From NCBI GenBank assembly GCA_963969595.1, contig OZ018409.1:40065282-40129281 (forward strand): a DNA stretch of 64,000 bases. Reading direction: 5' to 3'. The notes beneath the pieces are model-generated. The model did not search any database and was not told the origin of the DNA. It saw nothing but the letters and a program-made list of their open reading frames with translations. Position 1 is the stretch's first letter. Each line of letters starts with the position of its first letter. This DNA comes from Neckera pumila (Eukaryota; Streptophyta; Bryopsida; Hypnales; Neckeraceae). Positions 21,181 to 34,839 of this stretch are shown here, piece by piece. Position numbers and translations under genes: made by a program.

Positions 21181-23284
21181 ATAACATTGTTAAGAATGTC
21201 CTCAATGGGCCTAGGTTAACAACACAAAATAGTGAAATTAGATTGCCTTAACAATTAGGGTTGCCTTGTCCACAGAAATTACCTCATGACTAAGTACTAG
21301 TCCACATGGAGGCACATGCGACTCTCTACACCGAGACCAAAAATTAGTATACCAACCTAGGCAACACACATGGTTCTTACATTACTACATCCTACATCCT
21401 TCTGCAATAATAGTACATACTTATATAGTGTAGAATGTCGAGAAATTAGTGAGGAGCAACCTAATTTCAGTATTTTGGGAAGCTACAACTGCAAAGTGCC
21501 GGGGGGTTCAGAAGTTGAAATATAGAACGCGGCCCAACGCGACCGCTACCACGCCCTGTTTCTTCCTGGGCTCGCCATGTTGCCCTCCCAGGCCGGTACT
21601 TTGGAGAGCCCCGGAAAAGCGCTGGGTATGTGCTGGTGGAGCTTCTAAGTTACAGACACATGACCAGCTCTTCCCTGTCCATATGTCCTCACCCTGCATT
21701 GATTCACTCTCCCTGCGCCTATGCCCTCACACATGTCAAAGAATCTGTCATGCGTGGATTCATTTGGTAAATGGCCCGCCACTGTATATGACTCGTGGCA
21801 GACTCGCAGCCCCGTAGAAGTGCCGGTGCCGGGCTATTGTGCCGGTTTGCAGTGGACCTGCTCTATAAGTATTCTTAATAAGTGACACTGTACAGTCCAG
21901 TAGGAGGACCCCCCAGTCTCTCTATTCAAGAACTGAATGTTGTGTAATATGTATCGGTCTTTTATAATAATATGAATCATAGAAAGCATAGCCATTAACT
22001 GAAAAATGATTGTAAGAAACAGTTGGTTAAATGCCGCAAGCACTGTGGCAAATTGGCATTATGGCAACCATGTGAGTGCAGAAGAATCGTAGTCCAACTT
22101 ACCAAACAAGATAACTTACGGGTAGACGTAGCTTATTGACAACGTACAGAGCATCCGATGAGTCTCAGCGACAGGAAGTAGTTCAATAGATAGTTCGTCG
22201 CTGCCATCAACAATCTGGTAAAGTAGGAATATGCTGCCTTCTGTGCCAGGCTACCAGCTTCCTATCGATTCTCAATATCATCCATAGACTCGGACAAATA
22301 TGAACCAGTAGACAACAAACGACGTTAGCATCGTGTCAGTCTGGCTAAATTATCTGAGCAGGCCTCAAATTATGAACCACTGCCCTATGCCTGCCCTGCC
22401 ATATGATTTGATTTTCACGTTAATTTCCATCAGACCAGGCTTTTCAGTTTTAAGCAGGAGGAATGGGATCGGAATTGTTCAAGTCCATTTGAATCATGAA
22501 GGATGTTGTTACCTGAATATAGATTACAGAGTGTTCTCTCACTCTCTCAAACTAAATAGATTGGTGTCAGTCTTCTCTGTTGGCAGTGCCAGAGATGAGA
22601 TCACTGAAACAGCATCATTTCAGAGAGATCTGACTACCTGCGCTCGAGTACGACTGTCAACGAATCCGCTTTGAATGCCCCTTCGACGGAGCGGACTTTC
22701 CAATGTAGTCCACAATGCCCCATCACAAGGACCTGCCGGAAATCCTGCAGAGACGGATGATCACATTGCCACCACGGATTTGCAGTCGTGCAAATGCACT
22801 TCAGTACAGTTTCATTGCGAAATTCCTACAGGGCCATGTGACTCACTGAGTACAGTATTTCCCTGGAACTGGGCTTTGGTTTCATGCGATGATTCACAAA
22901 CGTTCAGCAAGCCAAACGAGCGACAACATCAATGCACTTCAGTAGCAATTGCCGGAAATTCAACAGCGAAAAGCAGAGGGTTGTTGAGAAATGAGGGCCT
23001 TAAATTCACTCTTACACAGCCCAAAATCCAACAACAGCATTGCTGGTTCTGTGGTGAAACACCAAAGGTGTTCATAAAAGGACTACTGCTGGGTTGTACA
23101 ACTATCCTGGAATACGCAATTCATGAGAGACCGGCCCTAACGGAAACTCGGTTGCCCGGGCTGTCATTTCTGACGGGATGCTTAAGTCCTCAGGTTGTGA
23201 TTGGAAAAGCCAACACAAGGACAATATGGCAAAGCACAGACCAAGTCAGATATGGAAAGACAACGCAACTTGCATTTTTTTAGT
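21181..23284. other. Downstream flank of the sterol reductase gene; no gene recognised
   Basis: 21450-23284 is GC-richer than the surrounding repeats and contains long open frames on the plus strand (21449-21817, 22675-23283), but none shows a domain or splice structure. Part is probably the 3' UTR of the minus-strand gene ending at 23285. Confidence 0.4.
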
Positions 23285-25914
23285 CTACTCCGGCTTTTCT
23301 ACATCAGCATATCCAGTCTCTGTCACCTTAGCTTCTTCTTCGGCGACATCTTTCTCCGACTTCTTCCCCTTCTTACATTTGTAGTAGACGCTCATGAAGG
23401 TTCCCACTGCTTTGTACTTGTCGCGGCACCTCTGGTACAAAGAGCCATCAAACATGCGCCAGAAGTCACGCTCGCTGAGCTCAGAAACTGCGTACTGGGG
23501 TTGGAAGGAGTGGTTCTCAATCATCCACTGCTCCATTGCCTTCACTGCAGCTGGACCATCAAACTCCTCACCCTTGAATACACATCTGGGCGTGTAGTAA
23601 ACTCCAACGTCCGTGTACATCTGCGCATATGGGGTGTCACCCGGACGTCCGGCATACTCAAACCCAGGCTCTGGGTTGACCTGGGTTCTCATTGGGTGCT
23701 TGAATAGACGATGTGGGCAGAGCCAAATAGGGTAAACCTGAAACAGATGAAAAATAAATGTTGAGATCTCATCGGAAGATATATTTCTCAAAATATATAA
23801 ATCAATCGCTTCATAATGCCCGTGTTGTGTCCCAAACAAATCTACAGATATTGATAAGCTCGAATCTTCAAAGAGGGACTCCAAGAATACCTCAAATTCA
23901 CGGTCGCTGAACTCAAGGGCATCCCCAACCCTGTATGACGGCACAAGCATATCCTGAATAACATGACGCTCGTGGTAGTAGTTGCGAATAGCGTCACCCT
24001 GCATGCACACAGAAGATTGTAAATTCAGAACCTCAGAAAGTATCTTCAAAGATTGTTAATTGGTATCTGCAGCTTAAATCTCGAGGATTACCTGAGTGGC
24101 TTTCAAGAATGAGACTTTCGGTGGCATCATCCAGCCGAACAGGTACCGGAACCAGAACTGGTCAGCGAACGGAAGGATGAGCTTGCCCTCCCAGTAAATG
24201 CAGCGAGTGTGGCGATGGTAGTAATCTCTCGTCGGAATGTACTCCACAAATTCACCTCTCTTTAGTGCTGTCTCTGCATGCTGGTAAAACCAGGGCTTGA
24301 ACCACCATCCACACTACACAAACCAAAACAGAATCAGTATGTCATACAAACTCAGTCTCACAACACTACAGTCTTCATTTTACTTATAATATCACACATT
24401 TTCAAACTCAAAATTACGGACCAAATATCCACATACTTTGAGGCAAATCATATACTTTTGACGTATTTGCTGGCATCTTGTACCTCGATATAATTTAACG
24501 GATGACTCTAGGAAGAATTAATAGAGTCGCTAACAGAAGGCAAGAGCTAATCTTACTTCATTGATTTTGTTTCCCTTTCGTTTGGCGTCTTCCTTAGAAG
24601 CATACCGCCCTGTCATCATCACGCCTTCAGTTTCGCTATACACCATGCCTTCAACGAAATGCGGCACCTTCTCAGGGTTGTCTTGATCACCATCACGAGG
24701 ACAGTAGGAATCATTGTAGGCCTGAGCAATCTCCTGCAAATTGCCTCGGACAGGCTTGTACGTCAATTTCATGTAAGCGCCGACTTCGATGAGCTTGATC
24801 TCGGCTGCCACCAAGAGTCCCAGTGTGCCCTGAGACCACGGGATGGCGTAAAACAAGTCCTTGAACTCATTGTCTGCAGTTGCACGCACAAGGCGGCCGT
24901 CGGAGAGGATGATCTCGTATGCAACGCACGTGTCCGCAAATAGTCCGTAAATGTGAGAGCTTCCTTCAAGTCCGTAGCCATTGATGAGCCCTCCCACGGT
25001 TAAATCGTCCAGCTCCGCCACAACAGCCAGGGATAGGCCCATTGGCAACGTCATTCTCGTAATCTGACCCATGTTCACCAGTGGCTCCACACGAGCTATC
25101 ATATTCTCCCTATCGATTTCCAGCACCTGGCATGTATACAGTTACGACAATAAGTCATCAAAAATGTCAAGACACTACATTAGAGACCAGAAGACTGCAG
25201 ATATACAGACGCTGTATCATGCGGAAGGCTTACACACAACCCAGTGTACCACCATTTGTCACAGTCGACACGTACTAAACAACACAATTCCCTGCATGTT
25301 ACAGAGGCATTAAGAATCTTCCCGAAGTTGTGCCATTGAGAAGACTCATACACACAATTCAAAGTAGCAGCGTTGCTGCAAGTGGCGAAATTTCAAAACA
25401 TCTGCCCTACATGTAATGAAGGTATTACAACTCCTCTAGAACGGTGGTAGGAACATCTTCAGTAGAAATCCCGGGCATACAGGGGACGACTCCTACGAAG
25501 TTCTAAAATCCTTATAAAGCACGGGAGAGTTAAACGTAGGAGCGGTAAAGAAACAGGGCAGGAAACCTGGTTGAAGTCGTTGAGATCGACTTCGAAGTGG
25601 CGGGCGCGCTTGTAATCCAGATTGCGCATGCCAACGGAGATCCATGGCTTGCGGGCCGTGCACACCAGACCGTCCTTGGCCGCGTCGCGCGACTTCAATC
25701 GCTTGATGACCTTCTCCACATGCTCGTCGTGCTCCTTCTGGCGCGTCTTCTCCGACTTCAAGGCGGACCATTGCTCCCGGAACCACGAGACAATGTCGAA
25801 GCTCTTGGAGACCGGGAGCACCACGAGGATGACGAAAATCCACCGAAAATGTATGGCCCAGTCCACCCAGCTCCAGGCTCGCTTAGGCCGCAGGGGTCGC
25901 TCCAAGTCGGACAT
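23285..25914 (-). CDS. DWF1: Delta24-sterol reductase, DWARF1/DIMINUTO
   Basis: Reduces the delta-24 double bond of sterols (e.g. 24-methylenecholesterol to campesterol), the step supplying bulk sterol and brassinosteroid precursors; ER membrane. Five minus-strand exons, all phase 0: 25914-25567, 25126-24557, 24313-24092, 23998-23891, 23737-23285, giving 566 aa against about 561 in Arabidopsis DWF1. One hydrophobic anchor at residues ~20-42 ([12 protein letters not shown]). The FAD-binding oxidoreductase region includes [45 protein letters not shown] and [17 protein letters not shown]. The C-terminal half has [26 protein letters not shown] and [12 protein letters not shown], and a basic tail [11 protein letters not shown]. 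Every family block is present, so it should be functional. The start has no competing upstream ATG in frame. Confidence 0.96.
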
Positions 25915-28000
25915 TGCAGACCTTCAACCAAAACCAAAACCACTCCAAATTACTCTATGGATCAAACTCCATGGAAAAACAAACTCCATAACGACACGAA
26001 ACAAAAAAACAAAACGCAAACCAAAACCAAAAACCCAGGACGCAACGAACCTTCTGAAAACGAAAACAATCACTCTGAACTACGTCATGGATCAAATGCA
26101 GTACAAATCGAATGGCGAAATACACTGCATGGACGAAACGCAACGAACAGGAGACGCGACAGAGGAACACCAAAACACTTGGAGAGTTCAAACGAGCTGG
26201 AGAACCAACCAAATGCGCTGAAATTTGCACCAAACAGCGCAGAATCGCAACAGGGGAGTAACGAGCGAAACACCGTCCCGCCTCGCGCGTGCATGCGAGA
26301 GGGGAAATTGATGTGCGTTGGAGCGCTGAGAGGAAGTAAGGCTCCAAGCTTCCTCCTCGCTGTGGAGCGCTCTGCGAAACTGAAGCTGCACAGCGTCGGG
26401 TTACATCCACGAGGAAGACAGGGCGACCCGGTCCGGTCCCGTACCCAGTCCCGGTCCGGTTCCGCCCGTCCGCCAACGAGGGGCAATGGTTTAAAACAGC
26501 ATCTAATTTAAAAATTGAATTTGGTTTCATTTGTTTAAAAAAAAGAAACATTCAATTTGGAGGTTTGGAGCATCTTGGGGTGTGAATTTGCCGTTGTGGG
26601 TGTGTGGTCTCAATTGTGGAATTGTGGGTACTAGTAGATTTATTTATAGACCGAAGAATTTGGGGAAAATGAAATTCATTGGAAGTATTTTTATTATTTA
26701 TACTTCATATACAAGAGGATAGTTCTGTAGCAAGGTTGACAAGTTGTGGGTCTTAAAACTTAGTCTATTCAATACTCTTTCTACTAGTGAGGGGAACAAC
26801 GGTATCTTACAATGGAAACACAAATAGAGACCTATAGATAAAAATACAGCTTGAAAATTCATAACTATATTTTCAAAAGTCTAAGAATAAAAAACAATTT
26901 GGACTATGATTTCTTTAACAAAAAATACTTATAATAGATTAGCACAAGAAAAGGAAAACTCTAATTGTTGAATCAATGCAAGAAAAGATTACTGACACAC
27001 TTGTTTATATACACCAATTGGAAAGGAACATATACATAATACATATATATAATTTGCCGTAATCCCTAAAGTCCCTAGGCCATTTCTATGTCAAAAAACA
27101 CTCAAAATTGTCATTTTTGCTATGTTCACCTCAATAAACTAAAAACAACATTTTTTTTATAATGTAATTGTAGGATCTTGTACTTCAATTGTCTAAATCA
27201 TGTAGTAAAAATTTCATGAAGTTTGACTATGTAGATTGGAAGATCTTATCATTCAAAGTCGAAAAAAAAAAGTTTTTTTGAACACTAGCCTGCAATTTCA
27301 AATGACTTTTACCACCATTTGTGGAAATTTTTTGGACTATAGACTTTGAATTAAAAAAAAAAAATTATGTTGAAGAATTGAATTGAAAGTTTAGAAAAAA
27401 AAATTCAAAAAAAATTCATTTGATTTTCATTTAAATTTTTTTTGTTAAGTAGAAGTAGGTCCGAGATTGAAAAAAAATTCATTAATAGCTCTAAGATGGG
27501 ATTTAAGCACAATAATCCCAATGGTGAGATTGTTTTTGCAAGAAAATACAACCTTGTCAAACAATTTTTTTTGAAAAATTGTGAAAACTGCATTCAGAAA
27601 TGAATCCTACAAGTTATTTTTTCAAAATGATTATCTAATAAGTGCCCAAAAAACAAGATTGTCCAAATTTATTTCATTATAGTCCAAATAGAATGAATCA
27701 AAGCTTCAAATGTAGACAAAAAACATAATATTTTAGGAAAAAGAAATGTAAAGATTTATTTTGACGGTTTGCAATTTTTTTTGTGCTGCCCACTGAGTTC
27801 AGTTCTAGGCTTTTTATGGTATAACTTTTGTTCCCAATCACCAATTGAAATAAAAATTATATTTCCACATAACTAATCAATTTTTCTATCTTAGGAGAAA
27901 GTCTCAAAAAGTTTCATAAAAAATTGAGGTTACAAGAACCTACCCGAAATCCAATTTGTCCCCCGAGGGGACAATGGTACCCTAGGGTTTAAAGTTGCAA
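25915..28000. other. 5' flank of DWF1 and TTAA element B1
   Basis: 25915-26480 is GC-rich, ends in a CCGGTCCGGT-rich stretch, and is probably promoter/5' UTR of the minus-strand gene. From 26500 the DNA turns AT-rich with no gene; 27059-27993 is a TTAA-type element. Confidence 0.5.
27059..27993. mobile_element. TTAA-type element, copy B1
   Basis: The left end GTAATCCCTAAAGTCCC and right end GGTACCCTAGGGTTTAAAG are decayed family termini. The right sub-terminal segment TTTGTCCCCCGAGGGGACAA is the inverted counterpart of the left end of copy B2 (18492). Length 0.93 kb; no coding capacity. Confidence 0.55.
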
Positions 28001-28023
28001 AAACTCACTAACATCAACCACAA

Positions 28024-28808
28024 CTAGTGTGGCCCTGTGCCGTTGGCCCAATTTTCATCCACTTCTAGTTCCACTCCCAGTTCCACTCCCAGTAGCAAGA
28101 ACGCCACCAAAATCAAAGTAAAAGTAATTTTTTAATTTTTTAATTAGTAAATACTTTGAAATTCAATAACTTTTGCACCACCGCTCCAAACCCCACGAAA
28201 CTAAGCCCGTGCACCCCTCCTTGCCGAGCCCTTTCCGATGGTACCAAGCACGCGGCCGGGGAATGCACGGTCCGGGAAATCTCAATGTAACAAACAAACA
28301 AACAAACAAACAAACAGCCAAATTTAAGGTATAGATACAGATGAAGGATCATCTTCAAACCCTATAGATCACATTTGGATACCTAATTTGCACAAGTTAG
28401 GTTGATCAACCTATCAAAACAAGTATGAGTGTCTTAAACTTTCGTTTTCAAATGCCACTTCAATACTAGTGTGGCCCTGTGCCGTTGGCCCAATTTTCAT
28501 CTACTCCTGGTTCCACTCCTGGTTCTATTTCCGATTCTATTCCTAGTTCTACTCCCGGTTCCACTCCCAGTACCAAGAACGCCACCAAAATCAAAGTAAA
28601 AGTAATTTTCTAATTTTTTAATCAATAAATACTTGAAATTCAATAACTTTTGCACCACCGCTCCAAACGCCACGAAACCAAGCCGGTGCACCCCTCTTCA
28701 ACAAGAGCTTTCTGACGGTACCAAGCACATGGCCGGGGGACGCACGGTCAGGAAGTTGTCCACGCTACAAACAAAACAAAACAAAACAAACAGCCTCATT
28801 TAAGGTAT
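28024..28808. repeat. Direct duplication with ACAA-type microsatellites
   Basis: A unit starting CTAGTGTGGCCCTGTGCCGT occurs at 28024-28332 and again at 28465-28808. Both copies contain a degenerate GGTTCCACTCCC array, CAAGAACGCCACCAAAATCA and TTTTGCACCACCGCTCCAAA. Both end with an expanded tract, (AAAC)n in the first and (AAAAC)n in the second, then CAGCC...TTTAAGGTAT. Either a tandem duplication or two adjacent retroposon 3' ends. Confidence 0.75.
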
Positions 28809-29347
28809 TGATGTCACTTCTTCAAATCTTTTTTTTTAAACTATGTTTGAAACCTTTTTCGACACATTGACATTGTGTTTCTGAAGCTATGTTCAACACT
28901 AACATGTGAAAAGCAAGAAAAGCAAACATGTCATTTTTCTAAGTCTCGAACTTACTTTTGGAGAATGCAATTTTATAAAAGCATCTGCTGCCATTGAGCC
29001 AGCGGCAGCCTGCCAATTTAATAAGTTTACATTACATCAATATACTTTTATATATATAATATACATACATCAAGCTGACGCACGCCATATGCTCGGCTCT
29101 GGGCCATCCATCAGTATTGTATATGCCACTCAAATACACAAGCCAGACCTACTCAAATACGGACACCAGACACCCCTGCTAAATAAATAAATAAAAGCCC
29201 GCCCGCCCCCACCCCCACCCCCAAAATGTGTATAAAATGTGAATACGAAATGAGTATGCTTGTATATAAGTATGAATACATCTATGGATACAAATACAAG
29301 TGCAGAGACAACTTGTAGGTTTTGGAACCCCGTAAGGTAACTGCACC

Positions 29348-29996
29348 TTAACCCCTAAATGGCCGAGGCATCCAAATCTGGTGTTTGCAAAACTTTCAAG
29401 TTAAATAAAACCTAACCAAGTGCTACTTTTAGTAGTGTATATTTTTAGAAAGTTCTTCTTGAAGTCTAGTTATAGCATCAGAAATCTGATCTTGAAAATA
29501 AATGATAGGGATTTTGCTATTCAAGATTTTGTGCAAGGGCACTCAATACAATCTTGACTTCCCGTGTTGAGAGCTCTTGGAAACGAGCCTCAAATACACT
29601 AGATCTTGGAGGAAAATTTACATTCATATTTCATTTAAAAAATTATAGAGTAGATTTTAAGAAGCCGTAAATTGATTGGGGTTATAGATGTTAGGCTCTT
29701 TAACCTCATATTTTTTTGGTCACCAACTTTTTAGATTTAATTTCTGAAATGAGGATTGAAAGACTTTGCATCACTTTTGCAGTTTTAACACCCTCTTGGT
29801 CAAATATTATAATCTTTTGCTCCGTAAATGATATTGTTGTGTTTTCTTTTCCTATAAGATCTCTACATGTCTAGTTTGAATTTGTACGGTTACAATTCAA
29901 AAAAAATTGATACAACTTATCAAAATGTTGGCATTTTGTTCAAGTTAGAGCAAATTCCAAGAAATTCAAAACAAGCCTTGGGCATTTAGAGGTTAA
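29348..29996. mobile_element. TTAA-flanked element, copy D
   Basis: TTAACCCCTAAATGGCCGAGGC at 29348 is mirrored by GCCTTGGGCATTTAGAGGTTAA ending at 29996. Intact TTAA on both sides; about 641 bp inside. Terminal inverted repeat about 18 bp with few mismatches. Non-coding. Confidence 0.65.
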
Positions 29997-30521
29997 ATCG
30001 CACAATTAAGCAATTCAGCCTGATTCAGTATAGTTTTCACTATCATATTGAATTTTTTTTTGTGGGTCCCATTGATAGTCACAAGGGGATTCTAAATTCT
30101 CTTAAAATGCATTTTTTGGACACTGCGTGAATAAACTATGAATTTCCAAAGTGTTGAGAATATGTGTACCCAAAAGCGACCATAGAGTCACATGAATAGT
30201 GGGAGTACATTTTAGGCAAGAATATCCATTGTGCAATTTTATGAACTATGCGATTCTAGGTGTAGTTACCTTATAGTTTGTTGGAATGATGACTTCAAAA
30301 ATCCATATATTAAAATTACAGAAATTACAAGCATAAAGTGTTTGAAAATGAGATTAGCCTAGAAAATACACCATCCACTCAAATACATCAAGATTATGCC
30401 TATACTAAGTTTACAACAACAATGAGTACCTAAGTCAAGTGTTTTCAAAGGGATAGTGAGGAGACTATGTAAAATAAAGAGAGCTAAATTGAGTATAATG
30501 ATTTACATATAAAGCATTTTC

Positions 30522-31523
30522 TTAACTCCAAAAGGTTTTAAGCCATGGAACGATTTCCTTAGAATTTTGCCGGGTAGATTCTTAGGATGTCAAATTTTAA
30601 TGTAATTTTTATAAATTTTTTTGAAGGTAAAGGGAATATATTAGCTTTGGTAGAATATATCTTTTATTTCATTTGGTGACTAGAGGAAAAAAATATGCCC
30701 TTCTAGGCTCAAAATGCTTGATTACAAGCAAGGAAAAAACCCGAAAACATCAAAATTAATTAAAAAAATTCCTCAAAGAATAAATTTAAAACTCTATGGA
30801 AAGATTTGGTTCATTCCATTTGGATTATAGGTGAGAAAGTTATGAGGAGTCATGTTTTATGAGCAATCAATGCACCTTCCTAAAAAATTAATGGATAGGA
30901 TTCATTTTCAAATGCAATTTTCAAAATTTTCAAAATAAAACTGTCCATAGGGCATAGAATATTTGCTAAAACAATCTTGCTATTATGATTGGCATATTTC
31001 AATTCTATTTTAGAGCTATTAAAGGTTTAATTTTCTCTTCCATCTTGTACCTACATCTACTTACTTAACCAAATTTTCAAGAATGAAATTATTTGTTTTT
31101 TAATTGAATTTTTTGGGGTAGATTCTCAACTTAATTCTCCAATTTAAAACCTCAAAACTGTGTAGTGCTAAAAAAATTAAATTAGAGGAATTCAAAAGTC
31201 TAAAAACATAGTAAAGCAAGGTGAAGAAAACTTTTCTCTTCATTTTGAACATTGATATCTTATACTCTACATAGAGAAAGTGTTTGAAATTTTTTCCACA
31301 CATTCTCAAATAAATCTTGCTATTGCTAAATACCATGATTAAATATACAAAAAAACTAGTTACTTTTCTCAAAATAGGAAATTAGAAATTTACCTCGAAG
31401 ATTTAGAAATTTACCAGGATTGGGTTTTTAAAATATGTTTTTATCCATTTAATTCTTTCCACTAGAAATGACAATTTTGAAGTGGTTTTTGATGAAACAT
31501 AGTCATCAGCCTTTAGTGGTCAA
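30522..31523. mobile_element. Degenerate TTAA-type element, copy E
   Basis: Left TTAACTCCAAAAGG. Right sub-terminal GTTTTTGATGAAACATAGTCAT followed by CCTTTAGTGGTCAA, corresponding to the right end of copy A2 (GTTTTTGGTGAGAACATAGTCATG...CTTTAGGGGTTAA). Interior shares the CATTTGGATTATAGGTGAGAAAGTTATG block with copy B2. Confidence 0.4.
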
Positions 31524-34500
31524 ATGATCAATTTTTTCAAGCATGCCTCAAGTATTGATTTATACCATGATTTAGAATTTTGAAATTTCAAATGATAAGG
31601 AATAGTGTTAGTATTCGATGTATCCAAATCTATGTATCTATATCCATATGGATATAGATGGCGTTTTGGGTTGCTATAGTTGGCATTTTTAAATTTAATG
31701 TTTTGACCCCAGCCAAGCCTTTTTGAATTCTTGTATTTGGTCTTTTATTTACTGGATAGGTACTTTCTATCTCAATTTTGGAATGAAATTTGCATTCATG
31801 CCAATCATTCCAAAGTGATATCACCAATAAGATTAACCCATAAATGACACTGCATACATTTGGTGTCCGAAGAATGATAAGAAATTCTCTTGTGTATGAC
31901 AAAAGTGCAACTGTTCATTCCCAAAATTTTGTATGAAAAGTGAAGAATTTCTAGAGGAGCTTGACTTCCAATGAATGCTTTTGGATTTTGGAACAATGAT
32001 TCCCACTGCTCCAAAATGGATGATTTCCACGGTCACCAATTTGTCCTTTAAAGGTTAAATAGACTATTTGAAGACTTCACAAGCATGTCACATCCTCAGC
32101 CAAGCCTTGCTTTCAGTTACAACAATAAGGGCATCATATTTCATGTTTGCGAAGCCAACAATTCAAGCATCCTCAATCTATAAGTGGAAATAGGGACAAT
32201 AATTAGTATATGTTCTGATGATTTCTGTAAAAAAGAAGGAGAAGAAAAGATTCTACATTAAAAAAAACAAAAAACAAAAACATTTGAGGGTGGACTCTTG
32301 ACTACATTAAAAAAAAAAAAAAAAAAAAAAAGACTTTTCATGCAAAAAAGAAGGTTCAATCTATTTGAAATGTACAATGCTTGAAAAGGTATGACAATTA
32401 TGAATCTTCAATTGTGGAACAAGTTGTAGGCTCATCATATTTTGCCAACTTGCTAGGTTTGGGAAAGAAATGGCTGGCTTGGACATAAAGAAAGACCAAT
32501 TGATACCACTTGCATTGGGGAGTATTTTTAGAGTTGCTCTAGCCATCATTATGGCGTTGGTATGGTGGTTTCTTGGTTGGAGGAGGGATGCTCTAATGAG
32601 CTCTCTTTTTTAATATAGAAATGACAAGTTTACTAAAAACAATGAAGATTTCAAAAGAAAAATTTGCATGCACTTTAAGTCTATCCCCTTGTTCCTTCTC
32701 GTAACTATTGAAAATTTGTCAATATTTTTCTAACCAACATTGAATGAACTGAAATCCGCAAATAATGCCATGGGTGCCACTTTGAGTCATTTAGATGACA
32801 TTGGAGAAATGTTTGGCATAGACCAAAAGACCATTTTTCATCCAATTCTTGTTTTGGGAGTTCTTTGAAGGGAAGTTGCTTCAAATGATGTTGGTCTCAT
32901 TGATTTATTTATGACTTTTCTACATGAGAAATTATTGTAAAAACAAATCACAAAATATGCTATTTTAGTATATTTAGAAAATTTGTTATTCTTTATTTTA
33001 GATTTGGAGTTTCTTCAAAAAAATAATATTTTTTGAATTTGAATTCAACTATGGAAATGAGCTCATTTATTCTAGTTTCTATTCCAATTTGAAATTTTGA
33101 ATTTTTTATTGCAATTTGAACTGTGTGCATATTTCCATGGTTTACTAATTTCTATATATATGCTAAAGTAGAATTTTTGATTGCATTAAAATACTTTTCA
33201 GTTTTCACTATAATATACATCTACTATTAGTTTTTCAATTTTTTTGAATGAATTAACTACTTGATATGATTTTTCTTCATTTTTACTTCAAAATTTTCCA
33301 AAGTTTCAATTTTGCATTGCATGTAGTTGCACCACTTTATAGTTTTAATTGCAAAGGAAAACAATTGAAACATTTACTAGGTTTTGCAAGTTGGAGGGGA
33401 ATAACAACATGAATTTCTACCTCATTATCATGCTCTTTACAATATATTTCAAGGTTTTCAATATGAAATTTGGTATTGTAAATAATGGGATAGTAGAGGG
33501 TGCACCTCTCTTATTCTTGAATGTTATAATGACAATGTCAATATTTTGACTTCAACAAAATTAAATTGTTTTTATGGCCTACAACATTTTTGTAAGTTAT
33601 AAAAGATGTGACAACTTTTTTAACTCTAAAGTTTGATGATTTTCATTTACCAAAATTCACTTCAAAACTGCCATTTCTAATGCAAGAAGAACAAATTCTT
33701 TAAATTTTAATTAACAAATTTATTTATTTTGATTTTTTTCCATATCCAACTATGTGATTAGTCTTAAATTAAACTAGTACAAAAATATGTGCAAGAAATT
33801 TCAAACATTTTGAATCCATAGCTTGCAAGATAATAGCATTTGAAGTTAAACAAATATTTTCATTGTTGAACGTTAGACCTCAAAAATTTTGCATTAGAGA
33901 TTTTATATTAAAAAAATTATGTTGTAAAAGCAAGTTAAGGGTTTAGGAAAAAAAATAAAAAAATAAAAAGCCACCTTGTTTTCATTCTTTACGAAATTAT
34001 AAAGTGGAATTTGGTACAAGATGTAAGCCAAATACTAAACCTAATACCCTGCTATATTTTTTAATACCTATTTAATTTGAAACTATAATCCAATGCATGC
34101 ATATGACAAGTTACAACCCTCAAAAGTGTAACATAGCAATCCACTACACAAAATATTGAAATTAGGCTGCCCCACACTAATTTCTCAACAATCCACACTA
34201 AAAAAATATTCACTACTTTTGTACAAGGATGCATTCATTTTAGAGCCATGTGTATGGTTTACATTTGTGCACCAATTCAAGGCATGGTTTAGAGAGTGGC
34301 ATGCGCCTCCATATGGAACACGGATTGATCCATGAGGTAAGTTATCTCAGGTAAGGCAACCTAATTGACAAGGCAGCCTAATTTCACTATTTTGTGTAGC
34401 TACCTCGTGCGGCACTCATCAGAGTCTGTTGAAGATTTGTCCCGCAATGCAAGCTTATACTTCAATTGATTTTGAAATGTCAACCTCCCGAGTTTAGATT

Positions 34501-34839
34501 TACATGAAAGCAAATGTACATTTGGAGTGACTATGCCCCAGGGAAATTCTTTTCAATTTTTTTTGACACTAAAATCCAAGCAAAACGGCTTGCATAAACT
34601 ACACTTATTTGTCCTAATAGCATCTGTGACATGCATTTCCCGGAGTCACACTAATTCAAAATAGTGCAAGTTGAAATATGTACTTTACCAATCCCCATAA
34701 AGATAAATTTTGCTGCAAAACTAATTTTCCTCATTCAAGAGAGTATCAGGACAGATCAGGGAAACAACTATTCACTCTCCTCCAGAGGATTTGTGATTTT
34801 ATAAAGGTCTTCAAGACCGGTAGTAGAAATTAGCTGGCA

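Larger units (their letters stand above)
28809..34799. other. AT-rich intergenic DNA with repeats
   Basis: No gene recognised. It holds TTAA element D (29348-29996), degenerate element E (30522-31523), an isolated TTAA-family end at about 32041-32058 (TCCTTTAAAGGTTAA), a poly-A tract near 32308, and a C-rich tract near 29200. 32060-34800 shows only low-complexity AT-rich sequence. Confidence 0.55.

Noticed and set aside
22675..23283. Plus-strand open frame of 202 codons
   Set aside because: Lies just beyond the 3' end of the sterol reductase gene; no domain or splice context; likely UTR or flank.
25597..26511. Plus-strand open frame of 304 codons
   Set aside because: It runs antisense through the first exon and 5' flank of the sterol reductase gene; its composition is explained by that GC-rich region and it shows no domain.
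28291..28317. Regularly spaced repeat resembling a CRISPR array
   Set aside because: Only an AAAC microsatellite; there are no spacers, and the genome is a plant.
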